DNA of 64,000 bases, taken from Diphasiastrum complanatum (lineage: Eukaryota; Streptophyta; Lycopodiopsida; Lycopodiales; Lycopodiaceae). The position numbers and the translations under genes are program-made. The notes below the pieces were generated by a model, which was not told the origin of the DNA, searched no databases, and saw nothing but the letters and a program-made list of their open reading frames with translations. Of the stretch, positions 11,553-21,799 are shown piece after piece. The stretch covers positions 19,964 through 83,963 of the forward strand of contig MU832164.1 of assembly GCA_029204225.1 (NCBI GenBank), read 5' to 3'. Position 1 is the stretch's first letter, and the number at the start of each line of letters is the position of its first letter.

Positions 11553-12224
11553 CTTTGTTACGAGCACCATTGCGACAGGAGTTGAAATGGACACGAAGAA
11601 CCGTAATTATGGCAGTGTGCTTACTTTTAACATGAATTTTGTTTGTGTTATTCTCTTTCGATGCAGCCACCATTGCGGTGTTACCTGATAACTGGAATCA
11701 TAGTGTTAACATTTAGCACATCCATGTTGGGCGGAGCCGTATGACTTATGGTTATATGATTATTCACCTTGACTAGATTAGTAAGGCTTGTATTTTTATA
11801 ATGTTGCCTATTAACTGGAGTCATTGAGTGCCAACATTTAGCACATCCATGTTGAGTGGTGTCATATGTCTTACGGTTCTATACTTATGTAGTCAAGGTG
11901 AATAAGTATAGAATCATAAGACATACAGCTCCGCCCAACATGGATGTCTTAAATGTGACTCTCTATAATTCCAGTTATTGGGCAACATTTTATGAAATAG
12001 AAGCCTTATTAATTTAGTCAAGATAAATAAAAATAGAATCATAATACATACGTCTTTTCCTGCTAAATGTTGACACTCTATGGCTTCAATTATTAAGCAA
12101 AACTGTAATGATGGCCGTAACAAAAAAAAATAACACAAACAAAATTTATCTTAAAAATAAACATACAACCATAATTAAGGTTCTCTATGTGAATTCCAAT
12201 TTCGGTCGCAATGGTGCTTTGTAG
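11553..12224. repeat. long inverted repeat (foldback, arms about 330 bp)
   Basis: The left arm (about 11553-11885) and right arm (about 11893-12224) are reverse complements with many mismatches. Matching landmarks are AGCACCATTGCGAC with GTCGCAATGGTGCT, TTTTGTTTGTGTTATT with AATAACACAAACAAAA, and CATCCATGTTGGGCGGAGC with GCTCCGCCCAACATGGATG. The centre is near 11885-11893, leaving almost no loop. Each arm also holds two diverged copies of a block of about 130 bp (ACATTTAGCACATCCATGTT twice in the left arm). A transcript would fold into a long hairpin. The class is uncertain: a foldback or MITE-like DNA element, or an inverted duplication. Confidence 0.82.
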
Positions 12225-12309
12225 CAAAGAAATTGATGAAATGATAAACAATATGATAAAAGCTCTCTGTCATACCACATAATTCCATGTGAGATTCGAA
12301 GCAGTAGGG

Positions 12310-12760
12310 CGGCAACCCTAAACTAGGTTACACAATACTCCAAGTGATTCACACCTTCGTGGTCGAGAAGCAGCTTCATGAGATCAGAGTAGGAGTGTAA
12401 GACAGCAAATGCAGGGCCGATAATATGAAACCGTACCTTGGGGATTCCTTGTTTGGTGTCAGCGATTTCTTTAGTTTACTCACGTCAAGAAATCCCCCGA
12501 AAGATTGAAGTGCAGAGAAGAGTGCATTCCCGTGTGTCCAGGTATCCTTCAGGAGTGCCGCATTTCCAATGCTCTGCAGCAGCTCGATGCAACGGTGTGC
12601 GCCTCGCATCATCAACTGTGTTAGCGCACTCTTCTGATTCATCCGGAATTAACTGTAGAAGTTTAGAACACATTGCAATTATTGACCGAGCTCACGGTTG
12701 CGTGCAACGGAGTCATGCCCCAATTGTGAAGCATTTTGAAAAGAAAGGGCACAAGAGACG
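12310..12760 (-). pseudogene. ankyrin-repeat pseudogene fragment
   Basis: Minus-strand frames, none longer than 88 residues, contain ankyrin-type cores: GMTPLHATVS near 12700, DDARRTPLHRAAAEHW near 12590, and LMKLLLDHEGVNHLE near 12350. Ankyrin repeats are protein-binding helices found in many plant membrane and signalling proteins. Stops and frame changes separate the repeats, so this is a relic. It is too short to place in a subfamily; a non-TE origin is possible because no retroelement motif lies beside it. Confidence 0.55.
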
Positions 12761-13479
12761 GATCAGGGTCCTTGCCTCCTCAACGATACTCTGCACATCC
12801 TTAAATTTTGTTTTCCCTTTGCGCTCAACTATAATACTCTTCATAATTTTCACTTGTGATTCGCTGCGTAAGTCATCATCCAAAAGTAGTCTTTCGATCC
12901 TTCACCTTGAATGAGTGTAATATATGGAATGCAGCAACTACTCTTCGCGTTCAGAGCATCGTGCTTCAAACAAAGTTGCACGATACAAATACTCTCCTCC
13001 ATTCATTCATAATAATAATAATATATTATTATTGTAGGTATATTATATATATTTATTTTATGCTATTAAGTTTGCCATGTGCTCTCTAGAGAGGACATAT
13101 AGCACTATGCATTTTTATAGTGTTTATGCCATGTGCCATGTACTCGCACTATGCATTTATATAGTATTTATGACATTATTGATAATGTGCAACTTTCATT
13201 ACACAAATTGCATTGATGTGACATGTCTCACACTTTGCCACCCTCCTAGCAACAACTCACCCACCCATTAATAATGCACCTTATTTTTATTCCTACCACA
13301 ATATTTTAGTCCAAGCCCTCAATAATCTGAACTCCTTCCTATTTTGGGCCTTGCCTTGCAAAGGCAATACTATGTGGTGAGGTTGGTCAATGGAGTTAGA
13401 GAAAAAGTCAACATTAAAGAGTAATGATGGTGCCAGCCCAAACTTTAGAGACCTGAACCTTGGTTTAGGGCTAAAGTAG
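12761..13479. other. AT-rich spacer with (TAA)/(TA) tract
   Basis: It contains a short AT microsatellite (about 13009-13055) and a loosely repeated TATGCATTT/CATGTGCCATGT sequence near 13080-13165. No coding signal. Confidence 0.4.
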
Positions 13480-13660
13480 CATGCATCATGAGGCCAAAAA
13501 AAGCATTTGCTTTATTATGCATGTATGTTGCTTTAATATGCATGGATGTTGGTTTACTATGCATGAGTCGTGGTTCATGAGGCCAAAAATGCACAACCCT
13601 TTATAAAACCATTTGGTTTATTGTGACATGCATGAGTTTCACTTAATTATGCATGGGTGA
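13480..13660 (+). repeat. degenerate repeats around TATGCATG
   Basis: About five loose copies of a TTTANTATGCATGNNTG-like unit (13511, 13533, 13556, 13628 and 13648 areas), plus two copies of TCATGAGGCCAAAAA (13487 and 13577). Spacing is irregular, so this is decayed tandem DNA. Confidence 0.5.
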
Positions 13661-14683
13661 TGATCTCCAAAAGCAAAAGCATTGAAAAAGTCCTTGTTTT
13701 ATTATAAAAGAAGCGTTGTGAGGTAGGTGTGGTTCTCATTACTCAGTATCACCTCACATGTGATTGATGTTTCTCTGCCCTTCTCATTCTTTAGTATCGG
13801 CAGACTCTCGTTGTGAAGCAAGTGCGACAGATTTTGGTTGTGAAGCAGGTGCAATTGATAGTTTTTGCGCGCTTCTCGTTACTCAATATCAACAAACTAC
13901 GATAGTTTTTGCACCCTTCTTGTTACTCAATATCAACAAAGTACTTTGCCGAGCTTATGGTGAAATGCCAAGGAAAAAGCATTACCTTACCATCCGTCAT
14001 TGTTTCTTTCTACCATCAGCAAATTTCTATTGCATTACAACGTTCACAAGCGGTTTCCATTCTTCGACGGGCTCAGTTTGCAGGAGCGGATGCTTCAAAG
14101 CTTCCTGCATTACCTATTATGGAATCTCTTTTAGTTAGTGATTTACATCATGCTTACTTAACTATTGGGTAGTTTAATTCATTTTTGTTGTTCTACCGTA
14201 TCATTTTAAATACTTTAATCTTCTTGTCCAAAGCTCAGTGGGAGTGACAGCTTAGAATACTCATCACTTAATGGCAAATTTCTCCCGTAAAGGTGGCAGC
14301 GGCACTCAAAAAGTCAGGGGTAAAGACCATGGACAAAGGCAGGAACAGGAGCACGTGCCATGGCAGCTACACGATCCTGCTGTGTCCACAATGGGACGAA
14401 GTCATCTTTTTTTTTGCTACACCTTTTGGTGACATTTCTCCACAATCTAGGCCTACTCACAAGTCTTGTCGTTTCAGGAGGCGTAGGCCACATCAAATCA
14501 TCTAAGAAACGTGTTTCCTGCTACAGAGCCGCTCTTCCATCCACCTCAAGGTCATTCATTCCCCTCTGAAGGTTTAGACCTTTCTGTACAGTCTCCTCTT
14601 TCTGTACAATCATCCAAACAGCGTTGACCCAGGAGGGTGCCTTTTTCAGTACCTGCGCTATACTCTCATGCCATTGTTGATCT
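13661..14683. other. unassigned spacer with short unexplained frames
   Basis: Overlapping plus-strand frames (13764-14172) include a protein-like stretch (AVSILRRAQFAGADASKLPA), but I recognise no family. A repeated phrase TTCTCGTTACTCAATATCAACAAA occurs near 13875 and 13918. The sequence from 14280 to 14680 shows nothing. Confidence 0.35.
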
Positions 14684-14807
14684 TGTCGGAAAGTGGTGTG
14701 CAGAAGATAGGTCTAGTTCGAAAAGAAACGGCAATAGCACAATAGCAATCTTTAAAAACAACTCTAAGAAGTGAGCTAGAATGCTCAGAAGTGTTCAAGC
14801 TCGCAGG

Positions 14808-14871
<64 letters not shown>

Positions 14872-15460
14872 TGTGTGTGTGTGAGTGAGAGAGTGAGAGA
14901 GAGAGCTAACTATTCAAATGCTTTAGATAATCTTAAAATCTGATCGTTAAACTATGCGAATATGAACAACTATTTATACTAAGAAATTAGGTCATGAATT
15001 GTCTTTGCCAATTGGCTGGTGATCAATTGGCATCCATCCATTCCTTGTCATTGATTGTTGATAAGCGGTGAAATTGGCCGTAAACGTTTTGTCTACATAA
15101 ATGAACCAAAATTATAGCTCTGCAGAAATGAACTAAAATAGCCACAGGCGACACTGTCAGGTTTTTCGCGAAAAAGATGAAAAATGCGAAAAAGTAGAAG
15201 GTGCCCTTAAATCTCATTTAGGGCTGCCCCACACTTTGTCAGTGTCATTTTCTTAACATTTGAGTCTCTTTAGAAAAGCAAAAAATGTGACACTATGATT
15301 TTACACTAGACTTCTATTAGACGAAAAATGCGACACTATCGTAAACTCCGTGTAATTCTGCAGACTGTATAAAAACACGAAAAAATTTGCAAAACTGGAT
15401 AAACGATAGATGAAGATTAAAACTGATTTGTCAATTGGTAAGAAATAGAATTATCCAACA
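14684..15460 (-). repeat. 3' LTR of copia element A
   Basis: A 777-bp LTR from TGTCGGAAAG to TTATCCAACA. It is followed by CTCCCCCTTAATC, the complement of the polypurine tract. It holds a (GA)n tract and then (GT)n at 14811-14882, which are CT/CA-rich in element orientation. A truncated relative is at 35681-36052 on the plus strand (shared TTTATACAGTCTRCAGAATT and AATTACACGGAGTTTACGA). Confidence 0.87.
14811..14882. repeat. (GA)n/(GT)n microsatellite inside LTR A
   Basis: About 59 bases of GA run directly into GT, and GA continues in interrupted form to about 14905. Confidence 0.97.
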
Positions 15461-15467
15461 CTCCCCC

Positions 15468-16151
15468 TTAATCTGAACCCTTGAATGCCTTGACCTCCAA
15501 ACTTAGTTCTACATAGAATCTTCTATGTGACTCCAAACTTAATGTTTTAGTACAAACATTTGATGTCATATCTTGCATTCTACAGTATTGCAGTATAATC
15601 TCTTCGTTGAGAACTTTGCTTCTGACAAAATGATACTTCAGTTCAATGTGCTTACTCTTGGAATGAAATCTAGGGTTGGCTGATAAAGCGATGGCACATT
15701 GATTATCACAAAATAATATCGTCGAAGCAGATTGGTTCAGACCGATATTTGAGAGTAAGTTTCTCAGCCAAATTGCTTCATTTGTAGTTTGAGAGGTTGT
15801 GATATACTCTAATTCAATGGAAGATAGAACTATCGAAGATTGCTTGTGACTGTTCCAGGAAACTAGACCATTGTTGAGGAAGAATGTAAATCCAGAGGTG
15901 GATTTTCGAGTATCTACATCTCTTGGCCAACTCGCTTCTGTGTAACCACTGAGTAAATTGAGTTTGTCATTGCCAACTACTCCATAACAAATGCAAAAGT
16001 CCATAGTCGCTTGAAGATATCTCATGACTCTGATAAGAGCCTTCCAATGTGTTATATCAGGGCTAGTCATAAACTGATTGAGAGAGCTGACTGCAAAAGC
16101 TATGTCTGGCCTGGTACAGATCATGGCGTACATAAGAGATCCTATAATAGA
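15468..16151 (-). CDS. copia RNase H, element A
   Basis: A 221-residue frame giving the RT-RNase H connector and the RNase H domain, which removes RNA from the RNA:DNA hybrid. Motifs are MYAMICTRPDIAFAVSSLNQ, SGYTEASWPRDVDTRKSTSG (first acidic site, where a D is usual in YTDADWA), SSIELEYITTS, FCDNQCAIALSANPRFHSKS and KHIELKYHFVR. The end, ELSLEVKAFKGSD, stops just before the polypurine tract. The frame is open, but it is cut from RT by the G1 insertion at 16152. Confidence 0.9.
   Translation of the reverse strand, partial: SIIGSLMYAMICTRPDIAFAVSSLNQFMTSPDITHWKALIRVMRYLQATMDFCICYGVVGNDKLNLLSGYTEASWPRDVDTRKSTSGFTFFLNNGLVSWNSHKQSSIVLSSIELEYITTSQTTNEAIWLRNLLSNIGLNQSASTILFCDNQCAIALSANPRFHSKSKHIELKYHFVRSKVLNEEIILQYCRMQDMTSNVCTKTLSLESHRRFYVELSLEVKAFKGSD
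16147..16151. repeat. target-site duplication of G1, left copy
   Basis: ATAGA directly before TGTTTG; repeated at 24776-24780 after the right LTR. Confidence 0.93.
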
Positions 16152-17008
16152 TGTTTGAAGTATTTCTAGTTCGTACGGTGGCTAGATCTACTTACGGATG
16201 TAGTATAGGGATGTAGATGATCGTCCACTTTCTAAGTTTCTACAAGCTTCAACGGAAATACGGAAATAATCAACAAAGATGAGAGCACTAAGGCTTACCC
16301 AACTAGTGCTTGGAATAGAAACTGATTAAGGTGTGGCTAAGGCGGTACCCAACTAGCCACTACTTGGAAAGTAAATAAACTTGCTAAGGCAGTACCCAAC
16401 TAGCAAGGATCAACAATAAACTAGGCTTGCTAAGGCTTCCCAACTAGCAAACCGTAAAAGTAATACTAACTTCCAAAGGGAAATGAATTGCGGCTAACTA
16501 AATAATTAACAAATAAAGCATGCCACAATAATCCAATGAAAGGAGTCAAGAGGAGGCCCGAGCACCTTTTCTCAAGCTATGTACCTTCCAATGGGAACAC
16601 AAAGAAATAGAATGATAATCTCAAAGAGAGAGCAATTTAGCATAATCTTAGAGTGTTGCTTACAAGGCAAATACCTCTCGTTTTATGGCAAGGAGGGTCT
16701 TCCATAAATATCTACTAACTTATGGGACTAATCTGTTTCTAGCCTTTCTAGAACTTCTAACTTAGGATTTAGAACTCCAAAGTTTCTTAACTTAGAAAAA
16801 CTTAAGATAAAATATTTCTAATCTTAAGTTTCCTAAGTCTAAGTTCTAAATCTAAGTTTAAGCTATTTATTTATTATTTAAGCTTCTACTGATGGGCTTA
16901 CAAAACACATGCCATGGTTGAAGTTTATTGACAGATACTCATACGTGGACTTACAAAACACATGATTTATCTCTTTTTATTTTCTTTGTGTTAGCACAGT
17001 TGCTAACA
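16152..17008 (-). repeat. 3' LTR of G1
   Basis: From TGTTTGAAG to GCTAACA, followed by TTATCCCCCTCCTTATT (complement of the polypurine tract). It contains a repeated AAGGCGGTACCCAACTAGC-type phrase several times (16320-16450). It is highly similar to 23919-24775 with small indels. Confidence 0.94.
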
Positions 17009-17023
17009 TTATCCCCCTCCTTA
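17009..17023 (-). promoter_or_regulatory. polypurine tract of G1, overlapping ORF3 stop
   Basis: The minus strand reads TAAGGAGGGGGATAA then the LTR TGTTAG. The TAA stop of ORF3 lies within the tract. The same arrangement is found in G2 at 57504-57518. Confidence 0.88.
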
Positions 17024-19320
17024 TTGGATTTGTTGTCCCACACCAATCGAAGCCTTTTTATCCTGGATCTTTTGTGCTTCTTGGAGGCGAGACTGTTGAT
17101 GGCGGGAGTGGTAGATTGTAGTGCCGATGTCCTCCATCATTTGCCACTGTAGTTTGTTCAGGTTGGGGATGGGTTTGTAATAATGGAGCATACCCTATAA
17201 AAAGTTATGGGTTTTCCATAGCTCCACCATATCAACGTGCAGGGCAGAAGTTAGTGCAGCGCGATAATAGAGCCTTGCTACGTTGATATGGTCGTCTTGC
17301 GTTCGCAGGGATTTATTGATATCAAGGGCGATTTGGGGTAGCCCTCGATCCCAAAAACCTTTGAGTTTTTCTAAAAAAACTACCAGGCTGCAATTATCCG
17401 CAAAATATCTGACGTCGCAATCAGGATTGCCATGGTGCTTCTAGTAGAATACTCGACAGTTGGTGACCATGTCTTCGGCTAAGTTGCCGGTATCAATGCC
17501 TGTGAGCTTGGGCCAAAATATTCTATTCTTGACCTTGGTGGCAGGAAACGGTTCTCGCCTCACTACTGGATAGTAATAAGGATTTGTGCGCATGTAGGAG
17601 GGAGCTTCGATATACCATGCCATTGAGGTCTTACTTTGCAAGAAGAGCTGATGACGCCAGAGGTTTTGTGGATTCAGGAGTTTTGCTGCTTCTTTATGTG
17701 TTTGACTTTGGTCCAAATCTGGCAGTATGTAGCCACCTCGCTCTTTTGTTGTTGGATATTTCTTGGCAAACTCTTGAGAGACGCGCAACTCCTTGTTCAA
17801 TTCTATGGGCGTGATTTTTTGCCGGATGGGTGGTACTTCAGAGGCAATCTCGTGTTGAATTTGGAAATTGGGTTTAGGAGAGAGAGGAGGCGAGGGGTTA
17901 GCTTCAGCAATTCTTTGTGATTCAGGAGAAAATTGTTGTGGAATAAACAGGGGATGAGTGGTGTTGAGAGGGTTAGAAGCGGTGGAAGAAAAAAGATAAT
18001 GTTGAAAGCTGGTACCCCCAGAGCCTAACGGATTGGTTGGTGCTTCAGCTCCTTGCCCCAGGGGTTGGCTTTGAAATGAGGAGTCTTGAGTTGCAGGAGG
18101 AGGCTGCTGGAATCCAGCTCCATCTCCACCATCTAGTCCATCAAAGTGGTGCCCCGAATCATGGAATTGGACGTGCTCTGCATGAACCGACGATGTTGAC
18201 TGAACAGCTGCATTTAAGCGTTCTTCCAGGATGGCAAGGTATGATTTTTGTCATTTTGTGTGCTGCTCCATCGTGGCTTTCAACTTTTGGGCCAGCGTTT
18301 GATAGGCCACCACTGGAATGGCAGTTTCCTTAGGAATAGCTGGTGGTGCGAAATCGTTGAAGTCTACCAATTCCAACTATTCCTTCATAGCGAAATGTGC
18401 GGCTTGTGCATCTGCTACAGCCTCATCCCTTTCGGTTTTGAGGTTATCGATGGTATGCTGCATGTTGGATACCTTCAGTTGGAGCTGGTTCTGGAGGTGG
18501 AGTAGCATCTGCTGTTGTTGTTGATTATAATTGGTGAGGTCCTGGATCTGCAGCTGTTGTTGTTTATTTTCCTCCTCCAGCCTTGCTTTTTCTTTTTGAA
18601 GGTCTGCCATAGCACCATCATCAAATTGCCGCATAGTATATTGTCCCCCTAGGATGCCGAATAGATTGTATTGGAGCTCATTCACCAACCATACCACTTT
18701 TTGGGCTGCAAGGGGTAACTGCTCCCAAGGACCAATGTCAAGGAGGGTGCGTGTGTAGTTGGGATACGACATTGGGTTAAAGGGTAGAAAATCAGGAGCA
18801 GGGTTAGATGGAGATGTTTAAAAGGCAGGTGGAGGTGATTGAGGATTGATGGGTGAAAGAAGTGAGGAGATACTGCGGGGCGGAGATGTGTGGATTGGGT
18901 TAGTGGTGACGATGGTTGATGGAAGTGCGATTACTAATTGTAATGCAAAATAATCTACGTTGATTGTGGAGTCAAATAGGGTGGAGATTTGTACAGGTGA
19001 AGGCTTTTGTGAAATTGTGAAAGTGAAATCCGTGTTGAGAGTTAGTGATGGTGTGGAGGTGGCAGTACACTGAGCTGCCTACTGTTGTCGCTACTGCTTG
19101 TTTGCGTTGCTGGGCCTGGTGAAGTAAGGCCACCTGCTGCTCTAGGACCTCCTTTGGGACCTGAGAGGATTTAAGGCTCCCTCCGGATTCAACATACTTA
19201 GTCCTGATGTCGCTGGATAGAATGTCGTGAGGGACATCGACTTCTGTACTGATCGCCTTCCCTTTCTGCTTCTTAGTAGGTGGGGATGGTGAGACTAGTT
19301 CTACTATCGATTGGGGGGTG
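17021..19320 (-). pseudogene. G1 ORF3: coiled-coil, Pro/Gln-rich protein in the integrase position
   Basis: Minus-strand translation from about 19320 gives an NLS-like PPTKKQKGKAIS, a Gln-rich helix (EVLEQQVALLHQAQQRKQAV), a frameshift near 19080, and a Pro/Ser/Thr-rich stretch. Then comes MSYPNYTRTLLDIGPWEQLP at 18772, a strong heptad coiled coil (18380-18620, many Gln/Leu/Glu), and a Gly/Pro/Gln-rich spacer. A compact C-terminal domain follows (17441-17800 and on; WRHQLFLQSKTSMAWYIEAP, NRIFWPKLTGIDTGNLAEDM) and the end is KASIGVGQQIQ. One frame runs from 18772 to 17021, broken by a few stops of types TAG and TGA, consistent with CAG or CGA ancestors. No HHCC or DDE integrase motif appears. 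Function unknown; a structural or coat-like role is only a guess. Confidence 0.75.
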
Positions 19321-19329
19321 GCTCAACTT

Positions 19330-20551
19330 TTTGTGCTTGGACAGAGATCATCTAGCTCAGCAGCCACCCTAGACCCCAAATATTTAGTAATTTTTTTATC
19401 CCATATGGGTGTAGAGTCAACTTGGAAAAGGATTGCATCTGGTAAATCATCGTTGACGCCTTGATCAGGGGTAGGAAGGTTAGGAATTCGGGATAGATGG
19501 TTTGCTAGAAAATGTTGACCTCCCTTACGAACTACGATCCTAAACTCAAATTCTCACAGTAACAGGATCCATCTAGTAATACGGCTTGTGGTGTAGGTCT
19601 TGTTGATGAGATACAATAGTGCTTGATGATCAATGAAGAACGCAAATACTTTTCCTAGAAGATAATGACGAAACTTTTGAACCACATATACCATTGCCAA
19701 GGCTTCACGTTCGGTAGTGGTATAATTGACCTCAACATGTATCAATTGTCGACTAAGAAAACGGATTGGGTAGTCCTTTTTGAATTCTCCCAGTTGGGTG
19801 AGCACTGTTCCAATGGCATACTTGGATGCATCCGTATGCACATGGAACTCTTTAGAATAATCAGGAGCCCAGAGGATGGGTGCATTGGTAAGGGCTTCTT
19901 TGAAATGATTAAATACGACGTGTTGTTCATTCGTCCATTTGGGAACTACAACTACTTTGTAGATTAAGCGTGCTTTGTTAGCGAAATTGAAAATAAAGCA
20001 CCGATAGTAGTTGGCGTGGCCAAGGAAAGAGTAAACTTCACATATCGTACGTGGTTCCGGTAGATTTTGAATGATAAGAATCTTTTCAGGGTCAATGACA
20101 ATGCCATTTTGAAAAATAATACGTCCTATACCATGTGTTACCCAGATCTGGCATTTGTCAAGATTAAGAGAGATGTCGAAGCGTTGACATTGGATAAAAA
20201 AAATTTCAAGAACAGACAGGTAGCGTGTTTCTTTTGAATGGCTCCTAAATCGTCCAAGTAAACCTCTAAGGTATCTCCCATCTGCTGAGAAAAGGCCGCT
20301 TGCATAACATGTTGGAAGGTGCTAAGAGCATTGCAGAGACCAAAGGGCATGACTTTTCAGCAGAAGGTTCCCCATTCTGTGGCAAAAGCAGTTTTATGTT
20401 GATCTTCTTCAATGTTTTGGATCATATTGTATCCGCTAAAGCCATCTAAGAAGGAGTAAGCTACTAGATTTTCTAAGATGGATTCTCCAAAAGGTAATAG
20501 AAAATGATCACATTCAATGTAATTGAGTATTTGAATATCAGAAACATCCAA
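19330..20551 (-). pseudogene. gypsy RT and RNase H, G1
   Basis: RT pieces: FLDGFSGYNMIQN (20357-20551), MPFGLCNALSTFQHVMQAAF and the catalytic box VYLDDL (20138-20350). RNase H: MHTDASKYAIGTVLTQLGEF, NYTTTEREALAMVYVVQKFR, FFIDHQALLYLINKT (19554-19841), then the end block RKGGQHFLANHLSRIPNLP near 19480-19530. The wording is that of plant gypsy elements. The RT N-terminal part is shortened, since DISDIQILNYI joins almost directly to LPFGESILENLV. Stops and frameshifts separate the pieces, so the enzyme is not functional. Confidence 0.88.
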
Positions 20552-20566
20552 ATCTTCTGGGCAATT

Positions 20567-21615
20567 CTAAATTCGTAAGACATTCTCGTCATCGATGAAT
20601 AAATCGTCTGATGCATTAGTAGGTAGCCATGCAACATTTAGTAGCTCATCATGATGTGGAAGGATATCAATAAAATTGATATTGATGATAGGCGTATCCA
20701 GATCAGGTAATTGGTCGTAATCGATCGAGAGTTGAGAGGTACAATTATCCTGATGTTGAGCACAGTAATTGGCATTCACACAATCAATGGTAGCTAGACT
20801 GTGACTCCAGTTTATAATATCAGTAGATTTAACATAATGACCTTTTTCGTGGCTGGACTGGTATGGTTCAAATACTAAATTGGTGGTCGAAGACCCTTCG
20901 TTATGGATGCGCGCAGGTTTGAGTTTACCCATTGAATCAATGGTGACAGAATTGTCACGATTTCCAAAAGTGACTCGGCCTTTGCTCCAGTCATGAACAA
21001 CTCTTGCATTGGTGAGCCACGGACGACCAAGTAGTAATACATAAAAATAGGCATTATTGGGAATATCAAGTACTACGAGATCGACAGAGAACTTGAGACC
21101 TCCTAGTTCAATCACCACGCGTGGAAGGAAACTCGTAGGTCGCGGACCACACTTTGATCAGCCATCCGAAGCTGACAAGTGGGTTTGGGTAGCTTGTCTC
21201 TCAGATTCCATTCTATCATGAGGGATGTGGAAATGATATTGACACCGGAGCCACCATCGAATACTGCTAAAACTTCACGGGATTGATGATGGGTAGCAAA
21301 GATTTTGATGTTGCCTCGTTCGCTGAGTGGATTGATTAGATATAAGGGCATTTCAGGCAACTCGTCAGTAGTGGTGGTGTGATTAAATTGGATTTGTTGT
21401 TTCCACTGGCCAGCATGCTTCCAGAGTACATGGAATGGAAGAGTGACATTGGCTTGTAGTAAATCTCCCCAAACTTCGGTACCTTTAAGGGTTTTGCTTT
21501 CAAAGGGCTTGTGAGATACTTTATGAAAAGTGAAAGAGTGTTGGTCGGCATTGCAGATTTGCTGGCGATACTGATGATGGAGCTGAATTTCTTCAGATGG
21601 CTGAGGATAAACCAT
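20567..21615 (-). pseudogene. gypsy aspartic protease region, G1
   Basis: 21112-21615 contains the protease active site in VLAVFDGGSGVNIISTS and the strand LRMADQSVV. 20567-21118 continues with LGGLKFSVDLVVLDIPNNA-type sequence and the flap/end LLLGRPWLTNARVVHDW. It is followed by an acidic spacer (IININFIDILPHHDELLNVA). The protease matures Gag-Pol. The DGGSG active site is a variant of the usual D-S/T-G. G2 has the same region with DGGLG. Confidence 0.85.
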
Positions 21616-21799
21616 TGGGGTTGAATCTTTACTTGGAGGAATAGTCTGCGGCTGAGTTTTGTTGGGTGCAAGTGTAGGGGCTTGGCGTTGGGTTTATGCC
21701 CGAGTCAAGACCGAAGCAGGATGAGTTTTAATGGGTAAGGTTTCTACTTGCACTGAACAGATAGGAGCAGCTGGCTTAGATCGAGATGCGTAGTGCTTT

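Noticed and set aside
12438-12914. 158-residue plus-strand frame
   Set aside because: Antisense to the ankyrin-like cores, which explain the openness better.
13511-13660. Seed-type RY (CATGCATG) enhancer cluster
   Set aside because: The words belong to a decayed repeat unit and no gene with a plausible promoter lies nearby.
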